This document shows, one piece after another, positions 44,287-52,924 of a stretch of DNA of 64,000 nucleotides (its first letter is position 1; each line of letters begins with the position of its first letter). This DNA is from Lachnospiraceae bacterium (GTDB lineage Bacteria; Bacillota; Clostridia; Lachnospirales; Lachnospiraceae). The translations under genes were made by a program, and so were the position numbers. The DNA is taken from positions 1 through 64,000 of the forward strand of contig JAFXQX010000020.1 of the NCBI GenBank assembly GCA_017526745.1, in the 5' to 3' direction. Below the pieces are notes generated by a model, which did no database searches, was not told the origin of the DNA, and saw only the letters and a list, made by a program, of their open reading frames with translations.

Positions 44287-46095
44287 TCAGATGATACTTT
44301 CAAGACGGAGCACCTCGAATTCCGACTTGCCCTTAAGACGCACGGAATTACCCAGAGACGTGCATGTTATCCTGTCCTTTAACGCATCGGCAACAACCCG
44401 GCTGATATAGACCTCACCCGCAGGAGCATTGGCTTCAAGCCTTGCGGATGTATTTACGGTGTCTCCTATGGCCGTATAGTCCATATGCCTTTCCGCTCCC
44501 ATATTTCCGACAACTGCCGGACCGAAGTGAACACCGACACCGACGTTAAGCTCTTCTCCGATCTCCTCGGTCAGCTCTTTGGAAACTGTCGCTGCCCCTT
44601 TTACTATATCGCTTGCGGTAACGACCGCCCTGTATATGGGATCATCGCACGCAAGCGGAGCCCCCCAGAATGCCATCATCGCATCTCCGACGAACTTGTC
44701 GAGCGTTCCCTTGTTCTTCTCCACGCAGTTACTTGCCATTGTCAGATATCTGTTCAGGATATGAACGACCTTCTCCGGGGACAGGCGTTCGGACATGGTC
44801 GTAAATCCCCTGACATCCACGAACAAAACGGCTATGTCGCAAAGCTTTCCGCCAAGGGACAGATTTTCCGGACCGGCTGCAAGTATCTCGCTTACTATCT
44901 CAGGCGCAACATAACGCTCGAATGTTCTTGTCAACTGCTGCTTTTCGATTGCGGAACGTACATACCTGACCGCAATGGATGCCAGATACAGAACTAACAC
45001 ACCTATCGGGATCCACAGGGGGTGGATCACATATCCGGCATTGTAGATCAGATATGCGGCCCCGACGGATAATGCGATAAGAGCCGCAGCAGTAATGCTT
45101 GAGATCTTAAAGTCGGCTTTCCAGAAGAGGAAAAACGAAGCCATGCATATAATGAACAGTATTATAGTCTGAAGAGTATCCGAAACTTCACGTTTATAAT
45201 CATTGTCCAATATCATCTGGGCAACGTTCGCCTGGTACTCCACGCCGTACATCTGCTGTCCGTGATCGATGGCGGTAAAGAACATGTCCTGAAGACCGAC
45301 CGCATAAGGGCCTATAAACACGATCTTTCCGGCAAAAGCATCCGGCGGGATATCCCCTTTTACGAGATCGCAGATGGAGTAGCCGTCATAATATCCCCCG
45401 GGAAGAGCCGAAAACGATACATAATAGCAGCCGCCGTGTACCGGGGGATCGTTTATGGTGATCCCGTTTGCATCCGCATATTTCTTTGCGGCAGTATATG
45501 CCATCGAATATACTTTCTCATTCCCGGGATTCACCGTAAGTACAGCATGCCGAAGTATTCCGTCCTCATCCGTCATTGCGTTTATATGTGCCTGGGTGGT
45601 CACGTTTTTGAGCTGCTCATAGGGAAGCGAATAGTCAATGACCGCATTCCGGTCAAAATACATACTTCCGTTTTCGTCCGTTACTGCCTTGGCCCCGATA
45701 GTTGCAAACGATGCCGTGATGACATTTCCAAGTTTTGAGGCAGCATCGGCAAGGCGCTTATCGGCATCTCCTTCGGTCACTCCGGTGTAGACAGTATCGA
45801 TAGCAACGGCTGCCGGAAGGTTTTGGGGATCCGCTCCGAGATGTTCAAGAGCCGATGCCATAACATTCCTGTCCCACGTGTTATAAGGACCTATCTCTTC
45901 AAGTGCCCTGTCGTCTATCCCAACGACAACGATCTTCCCGTCAAGGGCTTTCGGCTGCTGGTAAAGCGCATCCTCAACCCACCGGTCGGGACGGCGTGCG
46001 ATATCAGCCGCTCCGACAAGGAGTGATACAAGTGCTGCGGATAAAACGGAGATTATCAGCGGACCGTACAATTTATGTTTTAGTATTCTTTTCAT
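44287..46095 (-). CDS. CHASE2-domain adenylate/guanylate cyclase
   Basis: 602 residues. N-terminal helix (about 12-30), extracellular CHASE2 domain (about 35-310; IVVVGIDDRALEEIGPYNTWDR, GKIVFIGPYAVGLQD), three helices (about 315-385), and class III cyclase domain (about 415-600) with metal-binding Asp in VLFVDVRGFT and in KFVGDAMMAFWG. Lys before FVGD and YTAIGD fit adenylate rather than guanylate specificity. It makes cAMP in response to an extracellular signal. ATG overlaps the MATE gene stop by 4 bases. cAMP signalling is uncommon in Clostridia, so the context is notable. Confidence 0.93.
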   Translation of the reverse strand: MKRILKHKLYGPLIISVLSAALVSLLVGAADIARRPDRWVEDALYQQPKALDGKIVVVGIDDRALEEIGPYNTWDRNVMASALEHLGADPQNLPAAVAIDTVYTGVTEGDADKRLADAASKLGNVITASFATIGAKAVTDENGSMYFDRNAVIDYSLPYEQLKNVTTQAHINAMTDEDGILRHAVLTVNPGNEKVYSMAYTAAKKYADANGITINDPPVHGGCYYVSFSALPGGYYDGYSICDLVKGDIPPDAFAGKIVFIGPYAVGLQDMFFTAIDHGQQMYGVEYQANVAQMILDNDYKREVSDTLQTIILFIICMASFFLFWKADFKISSITAAALIALSVGAAYLIYNAGYVIHPLWIPIGVLVLYLASIAVRYVRSAIEKQQLTRTFERYVAPEIVSEILAAGPENLSLGGKLCDIAVLFVDVRGFTTMSERLSPEKVVHILNRYLTMASNCVEKNKGTLDKFVGDAMMAFWGAPLACDDPIYRAVVTASDIVKGAATVSKELTEEIGEELNVGVGVHFGPAVVGNMGAERHMDYTAIGDTVNTSARLEANAPAGEVYISRVVADALKDRITCTSLGNSVRLKGKSEFEVLRLESII

Positions 46096-47879
46096 ATTCG
46101 CACCGTCAGGACATTGAGTCCGAGCATATTCTGATATTCCATATGATCGGCCATTTTATATATCATACGGATACCGATGTTTTTGGCCGGATCGGACGGA
46201 TCTCTCATCTCTTTTCTTACGGAAGGATCAAAAGGCCTGCAGTCATCCTTGATACGAAGGATCACATTATCGTCCTTATGGACAACACGTATGTCTATCG
46301 TGTGATCTATCCCATCCATCGAAAATCCGTGCTCAACGACATTACCGGCCATCTCCTCAAGGAACAGGGATGCCAGATAACTCCTTCTGTCATCAATACC
46401 CCGTCTGTCGCAAAACTCCTTCACCCTCTCCGATACCGTTACAACTTCCTCAAGCCGGTCGATGGTCAGATCGAGACGCTCATCCTCCGATGCACCGAAA
46501 TCGTCGGGTATCACCATAAGCTCTTCCATGTTTCTCGGAATCCGTTTTTTCATTATGACCGCATAGATGAGAATGACTATCGTTGTCGTAACGCCGTTTA
46601 AAACGTTTGCGATATAGACGCTGTTCATCCCGACCGAAGGTATGAGCAATGCGGTATAGGCAGCAACACATATGACGCCGTCCAGTATCGACAGGAGGTG
46701 GACGAGGATCTGTTTATCAGATGACTGGGCATAGCAGATAAAATGCAATGCGATAAGTGAGAGAGGCATACAGATCGGAAGTATCCTGAACCCCCAGACC
46801 GTCATCATATATACAGGGTCCGATGTGTCCCTGAAATACAGTCTTGTAAGTGGCACGGCACATGCGATGATCAATGCATCAACAGCAGCCATGAGAGGGA
46901 AGAATCTCCTGAACATGTTTCGCATGACATCCGTAAGAGTCTGCCTGTCTTCCTCCCCTATGCTGATGCTTATGAGCATCCTCGATACAGCGACCATTCC
47001 CTGAGGGATCGCCCATGCCAGGCGGAGAAGATTGTCGGACGCCGCAAGTGCCGAGATACCGGCATTTCCCACATATGCCGCAAGGAGGGCATTTACGATA
47101 AAACCTCTTGCGGTCTGATAGCCGTATGTGGCGGCCCCGGGAACACCTATCTTAAAGATCTGTCCGATCTCACCGAAATCCGGATGGGATGAGAATAATC
47201 TCAGTTCCGAACTCTTTCCGAGGAAATACCGGGCCTGGACCAGGCAGAACACCCACAGGCCTATGGACGATGACAACGCCAGTCCGAAGGCTCCCATGTG
47301 AAGGGTAGAAACAAAAACATAATTCAGTATGAGATTGACGATGATGTATATAATGCTTGCCAGGGTCGACAGATTTGCCCTGTTTTCTATGGACAGGAAC
47401 GAGGCCAGTACATTCCCGAGAAAGAGCGGGACCAGTCCGATCGCCTGTCCTATGATGTATTCGTTAAACAACGCCCTGACTGCAGCGTCACCCGTCACAA
47501 AGCCTGTCATATCCGCAAGGCCCATAAACAGGTAAACGGCACTTAATGCCAGCCCGACGGCGATGCCCAGGATATTTCCCACCGTAAAGGCGTTCTGGAC
47601 CCTGTCCTGCTCGTTCCTTCCGATATACTTGCCGCACAGTATCGTTGTACCGCCGACAAACATCGTACTCAGACCGAATATGAACATATTGACCGGACTG
47701 TACAGTCCGATGGCGGTCATGGCATCCGTTCCGACAAAATTGGATGCGAACAGTCCCGAGATTATGCAGTTGATACTGCCTACAAGGGCCAGAAATATCT
47801 GCATCGGAAGCAGCCGGAACAGCAGTTTCGAAAGCAGTTTCAGATCCGGTCTTGTATCGATCATATTTTCATTCTTCAT
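46092..47879 (-). CDS. MATE-type transporter fused to an RsbW-like ATPase domain
   Basis: 595 residues. Twelve hydrophobic helices of the MATE family occupy about 15-450 (IVNLILNYVFV, GVPGAATYGYQTARG). A soluble C-terminal domain (about 470-595) has the HATPase_c_2 motifs of anti-sigma kinases: FLEEMAGNVVEHGF (N box), LRIKDDCRPFDP (G1) and NIGIRMIYKMADHMEY (G2). The fusion suggests that ion- or drug-linked transport is coupled to phosphorylation of an STAS/anti-anti-sigma-like partner, but no such gene is adjacent. Overlaps the cyclase gene; 21 bases after the HD-GYP gene at 47901. Confidence 0.92.
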   Translation of the reverse strand: MKNENMIDTRPDLKLLSKLLFRLLPMQIFLALVGSINCIISGLFASNFVGTDAMTAIGLYSPVNMFIFGLSTMFVGGTTILCGKYIGRNEQDRVQNAFTVGNILGIAVGLALSAVYLFMGLADMTGFVTGDAAVRALFNEYIIGQAIGLVPLFLGNVLASFLSIENRANLSTLASIIYIIVNLILNYVFVSTLHMGAFGLALSSSIGLWVFCLVQARYFLGKSSELRLFSSHPDFGEIGQIFKIGVPGAATYGYQTARGFIVNALLAAYVGNAGISALAASDNLLRLAWAIPQGMVAVSRMLISISIGEEDRQTLTDVMRNMFRRFFPLMAAVDALIIACAVPLTRLYFRDTSDPVYMMTVWGFRILPICMPLSLIALHFICYAQSSDKQILVHLLSILDGVICVAAYTALLIPSVGMNSVYIANVLNGVTTTIVILIYAVIMKKRIPRNMEELMVIPDDFGASEDERLDLTIDRLEEVVTVSERVKEFCDRRGIDDRRSYLASLFLEEMAGNVVEHGFSMDGIDHTIDIRVVHKDDNVILRIKDDCRPFDPSVRKEMRDPSDPAKNIGIRMIYKMADHMEYQNMLGLNVLTVRI

Positions 47880-47900
47880 CCCAGCCTGCCTTTTTGACGA

Positions 47901-49331
47901 TCATTCCGTCTTCTTCCAAGCATCACTCTTAATGAACATCTGCAGTATATCCTTATCAACCTTTCCTTCCTCTGCCATGTCCGTAAGAATGGCAAACGCT
48001 TTTTCGGACGGCATCGGAGGTTTGTATGGTCTGTCTTCCGCCGTAAGGGCATCATATATATCGAGTATGGTCAGAAGTCTTGTTTCGTCCGGGATCTCAT
48101 CCTCTGACAGATGATTCGGATATCCCGTTCCGTTTATGAACTCATGATGTGACCCTGCCCAGAACGGCACCTTCTCGTATGAACCGTTGAAGTTCATCCT
48201 CGCAAGCATCCTGGCGGTAAATGACACATGCTCCTCAACCTTATGTCTCTCATCTGCCGTAAGAGTACCCCTCTGAACGGTTATGGCATCAAGTTCGTCT
48301 TTGTTAAGAAGCGGCTCTGTAAGGCCGTATATGGTTGTGCATTGTATTGACGCCATCCCTTTAAGGGATGCGATCGTTTCATCGCTTATATACCCCGCAT
48401 TGTTGGATGCATCGATCAGATCCCAAGCCTTATCAAGTTCCGAAATGAGCTTCTCATCTTTTGTCCTCAGCTTTGTGATCTCTATCTTACTCTTTATCCT
48501 GTCGCGAAGGGGGCCCAGTCTGTCGGGCTTGTCAAGCATCTCAAGCGGAACGACGAGTTTTCCTATATCATGCAGCCAGACGCTCATAAGAAAGGCATCT
48601 TTTTTGTCATCATCAAATTTCCATTCGCTGTCCGTCTCATTAAGCCACCCGATAAAACGATCTGCGTATTTTACCATGCTTCTTGTATGCGTGGCATTGT
48701 ATGAGCTTCTTTCTTCTATTGCATCTACCATGACCGACACGAAAGAATGTAACAGATTGCTCACTTCCAGCGCGAGCTTGTGATTATTGATGCTGACCGC
48801 GGCAAGAGATGCGAGCGCCGATACCACATCCTCATACCCCGGATCGAACGGGATTATCTTCCCGTTTTCGTCAAGGGAATTGATCAGCTGCAGCACGCCT
48901 ATGACGTTGTCTTTTTCATCCACCATCGGGATAACGAGCATCGACTGTGTATGATAGTCGTTGAACGAGTCGTACTTCTGCGCTCCAGCAAAATCATACT
49001 CTTTGGAAGCGTATATATCCGGAATGTTTATCTTCCGGTTGTCGATCGCGGAACATGCACAGACATGCTTTCTCGTAAGCGGTACCGGAGGCATCACGGC
49101 CTCTTTGTCGTTCCTGTTTGTAAGTATCCCTTTTGATTTCGTGCACACGGAGTAAAAATCAAGGTGATCCTTCTCCTTGATATATACAGTTCCCGCATCG
49201 CAGTGACATATTCCCATCGCCTCGGACAATATCTTCTGCATGAGCCTGAAGAAGTCTTTCTCCGCTGAAAGATCGAGAGCAATCTTGATCATGCTGTCGA
49301 GGGAATATACGCTCGTTACCGTTGAAGCCAT
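47901..49331 (-). CDS. GAF-domain HD-GYP protein with insertion
   Basis: 476 residues. GAF domain (about 8-175; MGICHCDAGTVYIKE, MLVIPMVDEKDNVIGVLQLI). HD-GYP-type domain (about 200-465) with WLHDIGKLVVPLEMLDKPDR and, after an insertion of about 80 residues, HHEFINGTGYPNHLSEDEIP and ILDIYDALTAEDRPY. HHEFINGTGYP departs from the canonical HHExxDGxGYP (Asn for Asp), so activity should be tested rather than assumed. The 5' end overlaps the metallo-beta-lactamase-fold gene by 16 bases. Cytoplasmic; the GAF domain may bind a cyclic nucleotide made by the cyclase in the same operon. Confidence 0.88.
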   Translation of the reverse strand: MASTVTSVYSLDSMIKIALDLSAEKDFFRLMQKILSEAMGICHCDAGTVYIKEKDHLDFYSVCTKSKGILTNRNDKEAVMPPVPLTRKHVCACSAIDNRKINIPDIYASKEYDFAGAQKYDSFNDYHTQSMLVIPMVDEKDNVIGVLQLINSLDENGKIIPFDPGYEDVVSALASLAAVSINNHKLALEVSNLLHSFVSVMVDAIEERSSYNATHTRSMVKYADRFIGWLNETDSEWKFDDDKKDAFLMSVWLHDIGKLVVPLEMLDKPDRLGPLRDRIKSKIEITKLRTKDEKLISELDKAWDLIDASNNAGYISDETIASLKGMASIQCTTIYGLTEPLLNKDELDAITVQRGTLTADERHKVEEHVSFTARMLARMNFNGSYEKVPFWAGSHHEFINGTGYPNHLSEDEIPDETRLLTILDIYDALTAEDRPYKPPMPSEKAFAILTDMAEEGKVDKDILQMFIKSDAWKKTE

Positions 49332-50107
49332 ATCGTCTCTCCTTGTCTGGCAAAAGATATGTTGTCGGTTCTAACGGAAGCCTCCATTCGAAGCAGGTCT
49401 TCATCGGAATGGGTCGGGTGATGATGTATTATCCGCATTAACCTTGCGCCGCTGCCTTCCATCACGGACAGCGCATGCTGCGCAGTTGAATGTCCGAATC
49501 CCCTTTTTTCGTCATATTCATCAACTGTATACTGACCGTCATAAAGGAGCAGATCCGTATCCCTGCAAAATCTTACAAGTTCGGCATCCTTTTCATCAGT
49601 ATGTTCATAATCTGTCGCATACACGAAAGAGGCATTGTCATGTTCCAGCCTGAATATGGTAGATCCGCCGGGATGGAACGACTCCATAAGATCCACCTTA
49701 ACACCGCTTATTTCGCATCCGCTTCCTATCGTATGACAAACCACTTCGGCCGGATAATCCGTGATGGTGCACGGCCACAGGGGCCAAGATATGAACCGGT
49801 CTATCTGGCCTTTTGTATCAAGCCCTCCTTTTTCGGTGGCGTATATATCGATGGTAAGATCTCTTTGTTTCAGATAAGGGAAAAAAGGAAGACCGAGGAG
49901 ATGATCGATATGAGGATGCGACAAAAGGATGGAGACTTTCCTGCCGGGCTTATATTCAGGTGCACCAAGGATCCCCGTTCCTGCATCAAGAAATATCACG
50001 GCATCTTCCGTTTCAACCATGATACATGAAGTGGCTCCTCCGAACAGTTCGTTGTTCTGTCTGTCTATGGGGACAGATCCCCTTGCCCCTAGAATGGTAA
50101 GTTTCAT
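49316..50107 (-). CDS. Metallo-beta-lactamase-fold hydrolase
   Basis: 263 residues from MKLTILGARGSVPIDRQ; AAAAGGACCGG lies before the ATG. The zinc motif is SHPHIDHLLGLPFF (HxHxDH), a later His and Asp lie in VYATDYEHTDE, and there is GFGHSTAQHAL. The fold matches RNase Z/PQQB-like and class II cyclic-nucleotide phosphodiesterase proteins. First gene of the five-gene operon with the adenylate cyclase, so a cyclic-nucleotide or RNA phosphodiesterase role is a fair hypothesis but is not shown. Confidence 0.85.
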   Translation of the reverse strand: MKLTILGARGSVPIDRQNNELFGGATSCIMVETEDAVIFLDAGTGILGAPEYKPGRKVSILLSHPHIDHLLGLPFFPYLKQRDLTIDIYATEKGGLDTKGQIDRFISWPLWPCTITDYPAEVVCHTIGSGCEISGVKVDLMESFHPGGSTIFRLEHDNASFVYATDYEHTDEKDAELVRFCRDTDLLLYDGQYTVDEYDEKRGFGHSTAQHALSVMEGSGARLMRIIHHHPTHSDEDLLRMEASVRTDNISFARQGETIWLQR

Positions 50108-50188
50108 TTTCCGGTCCTTTTGAAAAATCACCTGGCGACAAAAACGCATTTACGGCCATAATTATAACACATTATGTATGATTTATGT

Positions 50189-50215
50189 TAACTATTTTGC
50201 CATATATACCGATAT
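50189..50215 (+). promoter_or_regulatory. Possible sigma-28 (SigD) type promoter
   Basis: TAAC (50189-50192), exactly 15 bases, then ACCGATAT (50208-50215), compared with TAAA-N15-GCCGATAA. It lies about 88 bases upstream of the ATG at 50303, the same distance class as the motif at 1573-1599. Confidence 0.4.
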
Positions 50216-50302
50216 AAATAATAGGAATATATGTCGATTTGAAATCATATTGTGTTTTGCCTGAGGGAAAGGATTCCCGGAAGATCACACGGAGGTTTTG
50301 TC

Positions 50303-50563
50303 ATGACAGGATACGGCGCAGACGATTTCAGAAAAATAACAAATATCGGCTCCATCAACAGGACAGGTCCCGATGCGGGCGGCTCCGGAGGAATGTATCA
50401 GCACAGAGGTCGCAAACAAAAAGACGATGAATTTGCGAAGATACTTGATGTCGAGAAAAACACGGGAAAGAGAAACGACATCTCTGTAAAGAACACAACC
50501 TACGGCCCGGGCGGAATGGCCCAAAAGCTCGTCATCCAGATGAAGGATTACACCTTCCAGTGA
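50303..50563 (+). CDS. Small glycine/charged-rich protein, unknown
   Basis: 86 residues, GGAGG 7 bases before the ATG. It starts MTGYGADDFRKITNIGSINR, is rich in Gly, Asp and Lys, and has no membrane segment, signal peptide or cysteines. The N-terminal half is probably disordered, ending in KLVIQMKDYTFQ. I do not recognise a family. A SigD-like motif upstream hints at flagellar-class expression. No hairpin terminator follows before the GGDEF gene at 50659. Confidence 0.65.
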   Translation: MTGYGADDFRKITNIGSINRTGPDAGGSGGMYQHRGRKQKDDEFAKILDVEKNTGKRNDISVKNTTYGPGGMAQKLVIQMKDYTFQ

Positions 50564-50658
50564 CCTGCCGGCTGATGATCTTTTTTATCGTGTGATTTTC
50601 TCCCTACCTTAATGCCTATATGTATGATATTATTTTTGTTAGAAGAGGGTAATATCTG

Positions 50659-52050
50659 ATGAGCGAACCGGATACAAGAGATCTGCTAGACGCACCCGGA
50701 TCAGAGGATCCTGCTGAAACGGCGGATCCTGAAGAGACAACCGAAGAAGAAGAAAAAGAGAAAAAGGGAAAAAAGAAGAAAGATACGGATCTTCACCGAA
50801 ATGAGAGAAAAAGAGCGACCGCATACATGATCGCCGGTCTTTTGGTGTCACTCCTTCTTGTATTCATATTCTCCAACGCGATCACAATGATCACCGCACA
50901 GATGACATATGATGCCACTCTTGCCATAAAAAAGACCATGCTTGAGGAAAATGTCGAGAATATGGTCTCTTATCTTGATGCATGCACAGAGGCCTATACA
51001 GATGAGCACCCTGACGCTTCGGAGGAAGAGATAGAAGATGCGATGTATGCCATCGCTTACAGAAAGATATATTCCGAGGCCCATATGGACGGAACATATA
51101 TGTGGGTCCAGAAAGTGCTTGATTATAATGGTGGTGACGGATATGCCATAAGGCTTATCCACCCGAATCTGCACGATACGGAAGGGGATCTTCTTTCCAC
51201 CAACACGATCAACCAGGACGGAAGCCGGGCATACGAGGAAGAGCTCGAGGGCGTCAAGGCAAACGAGCATGTTTTCCTTGATTATCATTTCAAGAAGCTC
51301 GGATCCGACGAGGTCACCGAAAAGGTCACATATTCAAGGCTGTATGAGCCGCTTGACTGGATAATATGCATGGGGGTCAATATCGACGATCTTGACCACT
51401 ATCAGGAACAGGCCAAAGAAAACATGCGTGTTTCCCAGGCGCTCATCCTTGCCTCCATTTCGATCACGTGGATCGTTCTCTTATATCTTATGTTCCGAGC
51501 TTACCAGAAGACAAGCGGACGAATCCTGACAAAACGTAACAAAGAGCTTTCCGAGAAGCTTAAATGGGATGCGGTGACCGGAGCCAACTCAAGGGTATAC
51601 GGCGAAAAGATGCTTGAAAAAGAGTTCAACCTAAGCCGCGGCGGTGTCGAAGGGACCCTTATCGCAATGCTCGATGTTGACTACTTCAAGCAGTTTAACG
51701 ATAATTACGGTCATGCTCTCGGGGACAGGGTACTCAGGGAATTTGTAAATGCCGTAAGATCCGCCCTGCGCGAAGGCGACTCTGTCATCAGATGGGGCGG
51801 CGACGAGTTTATCGCGATCATTCACAATGTGAGAAATACCGATCTGTCTCCGATCGGCGACAGGATAGTAAGCTCCGTAAGAGCGATAGATCTGCCGGAG
51901 ATAAATGGCAATCATACGATCACGACATCTGTCGGCATGGGATTTATTTCCGGGGAAGACGCGAGCATAGAAGATACTCTGGCAAAGATTGATGAAGCCG
52001 TATACGAGGCCAAGAGTGTCGGAAGGGATAACTGGAAGGCCGTCGGATGA
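50659..52050 (+). CDS. Diguanylate cyclase with extracellular Cache-type sensor
   Basis: 463 residues. Acidic/Lys-rich N-terminal tail (1-50, EETTEEEEKEKKGKKKKD), helix (about 54-78), extracellular Cache domain (about 85-255; AHMDGTYMWVQKVLDY, PLDWIICMGVNIDDL), helix (about 262-282), GGDEF domain (about 300-462) with active RWGGDEFIAI and an intact inhibitory RxxD site (REGD) 5 residues before it. It makes c-di-GMP under product feedback. The only clear active cyclase in a window full of phosphodiesterases. Convergent with the LRR gene, 18 bases apart. Confidence 0.94.
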   Translation: MSEPDTRDLLDAPGSEDPAETADPEETTEEEEKEKKGKKKKDTDLHRNERKRATAYMIAGLLVSLLLVFIFSNAITMITAQMTYDATLAIKKTMLEENVENMVSYLDACTEAYTDEHPDASEEEIEDAMYAIAYRKIYSEAHMDGTYMWVQKVLDYNGGDGYAIRLIHPNLHDTEGDLLSTNTINQDGSRAYEEELEGVKANEHVFLDYHFKKLGSDEVTEKVTYSRLYEPLDWIICMGVNIDDLDHYQEQAKENMRVSQALILASISITWIVLLYLMFRAYQKTSGRILTKRNKELSEKLKWDAVTGANSRVYGEKMLEKEFNLSRGGVEGTLIAMLDVDYFKQFNDNYGHALGDRVLREFVNAVRSALREGDSVIRWGGDEFIAIIHNVRNTDLSPIGDRIVSSVRAIDLPEINGNHTITTSVGMGFISGEDASIEDTLAKIDEAVYEAKSVGRDNWKAVG

Positions 52051-52068
52051 CCGGAAGGCCGTCAGAGA

Positions 52069-52905
52069 CTACAGCATAAGGTCATCGCCCGCAATGCCTC
52101 CGGATCTTTCAACAAGATATGACATGGCATAAACATCTTTGGGGGAAAGCGAATCCATCATCATTCTGATCATCTCTTTATCCGGGCGGACGATATCGAT
52201 ATATCTGTCCAGATACGAAAGATCCGATCCGCCGAGCGAGAAGATCGAGTAAAAACTGCTGCCGGACGCACTCCCCAGCCTGTTCTTTGATATGAGATCC
52301 TCTACGATGCGTCTGGTATCTTCCGAGAGGAACCTGTCGTTTTCCAATCTGATATAACAGAGCATACACTTTTCGTATGCTTTTTTTGTTACATAATCGG
52401 CACTCTCTCCCGGAAGCTCCCCGTCAACAGAACCTATCCCGTCATAGGAGATATCTTCTTCTCCGCAAAGGGCAGCCGCTATAGCATTCTTTTCATCATC
52501 GCTCTTTAAAAGAGACAGAAGGCTTATGTCCCATTTTTCATACCAGCTTTTCTGCCCTATATCGTCTGCACGTACGAGATGATCGGCTTCGAGCCGGTTT
52601 GTGGAAAGGGCCAAAAGGCGCGCTGTGGTATCATCCGTATCCGCAAAGCGGATAAACGACAATTCTTCGCATCCCTTAAATACATTTCTACCGAACAGAT
52701 CTTTCCTGAACTTCCCGTAAAACGATACCGCCTCAAGATTCGAACATTTTGCAAAAGCCCAGTCACCGACATGTTCGATCCCTTCGGGCAGTATAACGGC
52801 CCTAAGATGCTTGATCCCGAGAAACTGTTTATCCTCAACAGCCTTTATGCCGCATTCCGAAAGATCCAGTATTCCGTCTTTTATTTCATATCCGTCTTCT
52901 TTCAT
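52069..52905 (-). CDS. Leucine-rich-repeat protein (LRR_5 type)
   Basis: 278 residues. The N-terminal third has LRR_5/BspA-like repeats: LDLSECGIKAVEDKQFLGIK, LRAVILPEGIEHVGDWAFAK, LEAVSFYGKF, FKGCEELSFIRFAD. The C-terminal 180 residues are helical, without signal peptide or anchor, and have an ankyrin-like feel, but I cannot assign a family. The gene follows the MoxR-like ATPase by 19 bases and probably belongs to that operon, perhaps as a client or adaptor of the ATPase/VWA pair. Confidence 0.78.
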   Translation of the reverse strand: MKEDGYEIKDGILDLSECGIKAVEDKQFLGIKHLRAVILPEGIEHVGDWAFAKCSNLEAVSFYGKFRKDLFGRNVFKGCEELSFIRFADTDDTTARLLALSTNRLEADHLVRADDIGQKSWYEKWDISLLSLLKSDDEKNAIAAALCGEEDISYDGIGSVDGELPGESADYVTKKAYEKCMLCYIRLENDRFLSEDTRRIVEDLISKNRLGSASGSSFYSIFSLGGSDLSYLDRYIDIVRPDKEMIRMMMDSLSPKDVYAMSYLVERSGGIAGDDLML

Positions 52906-52924
52906 TACAGTTAATCAACAGTAA

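Noticed and set aside
52034-52063. Repeated GGAAGGCCGTC near the end of the GGDEF gene
   Set aside because: Two copies 19 bases apart near the stop codon look like a small local duplication without hairpin or regulatory context.
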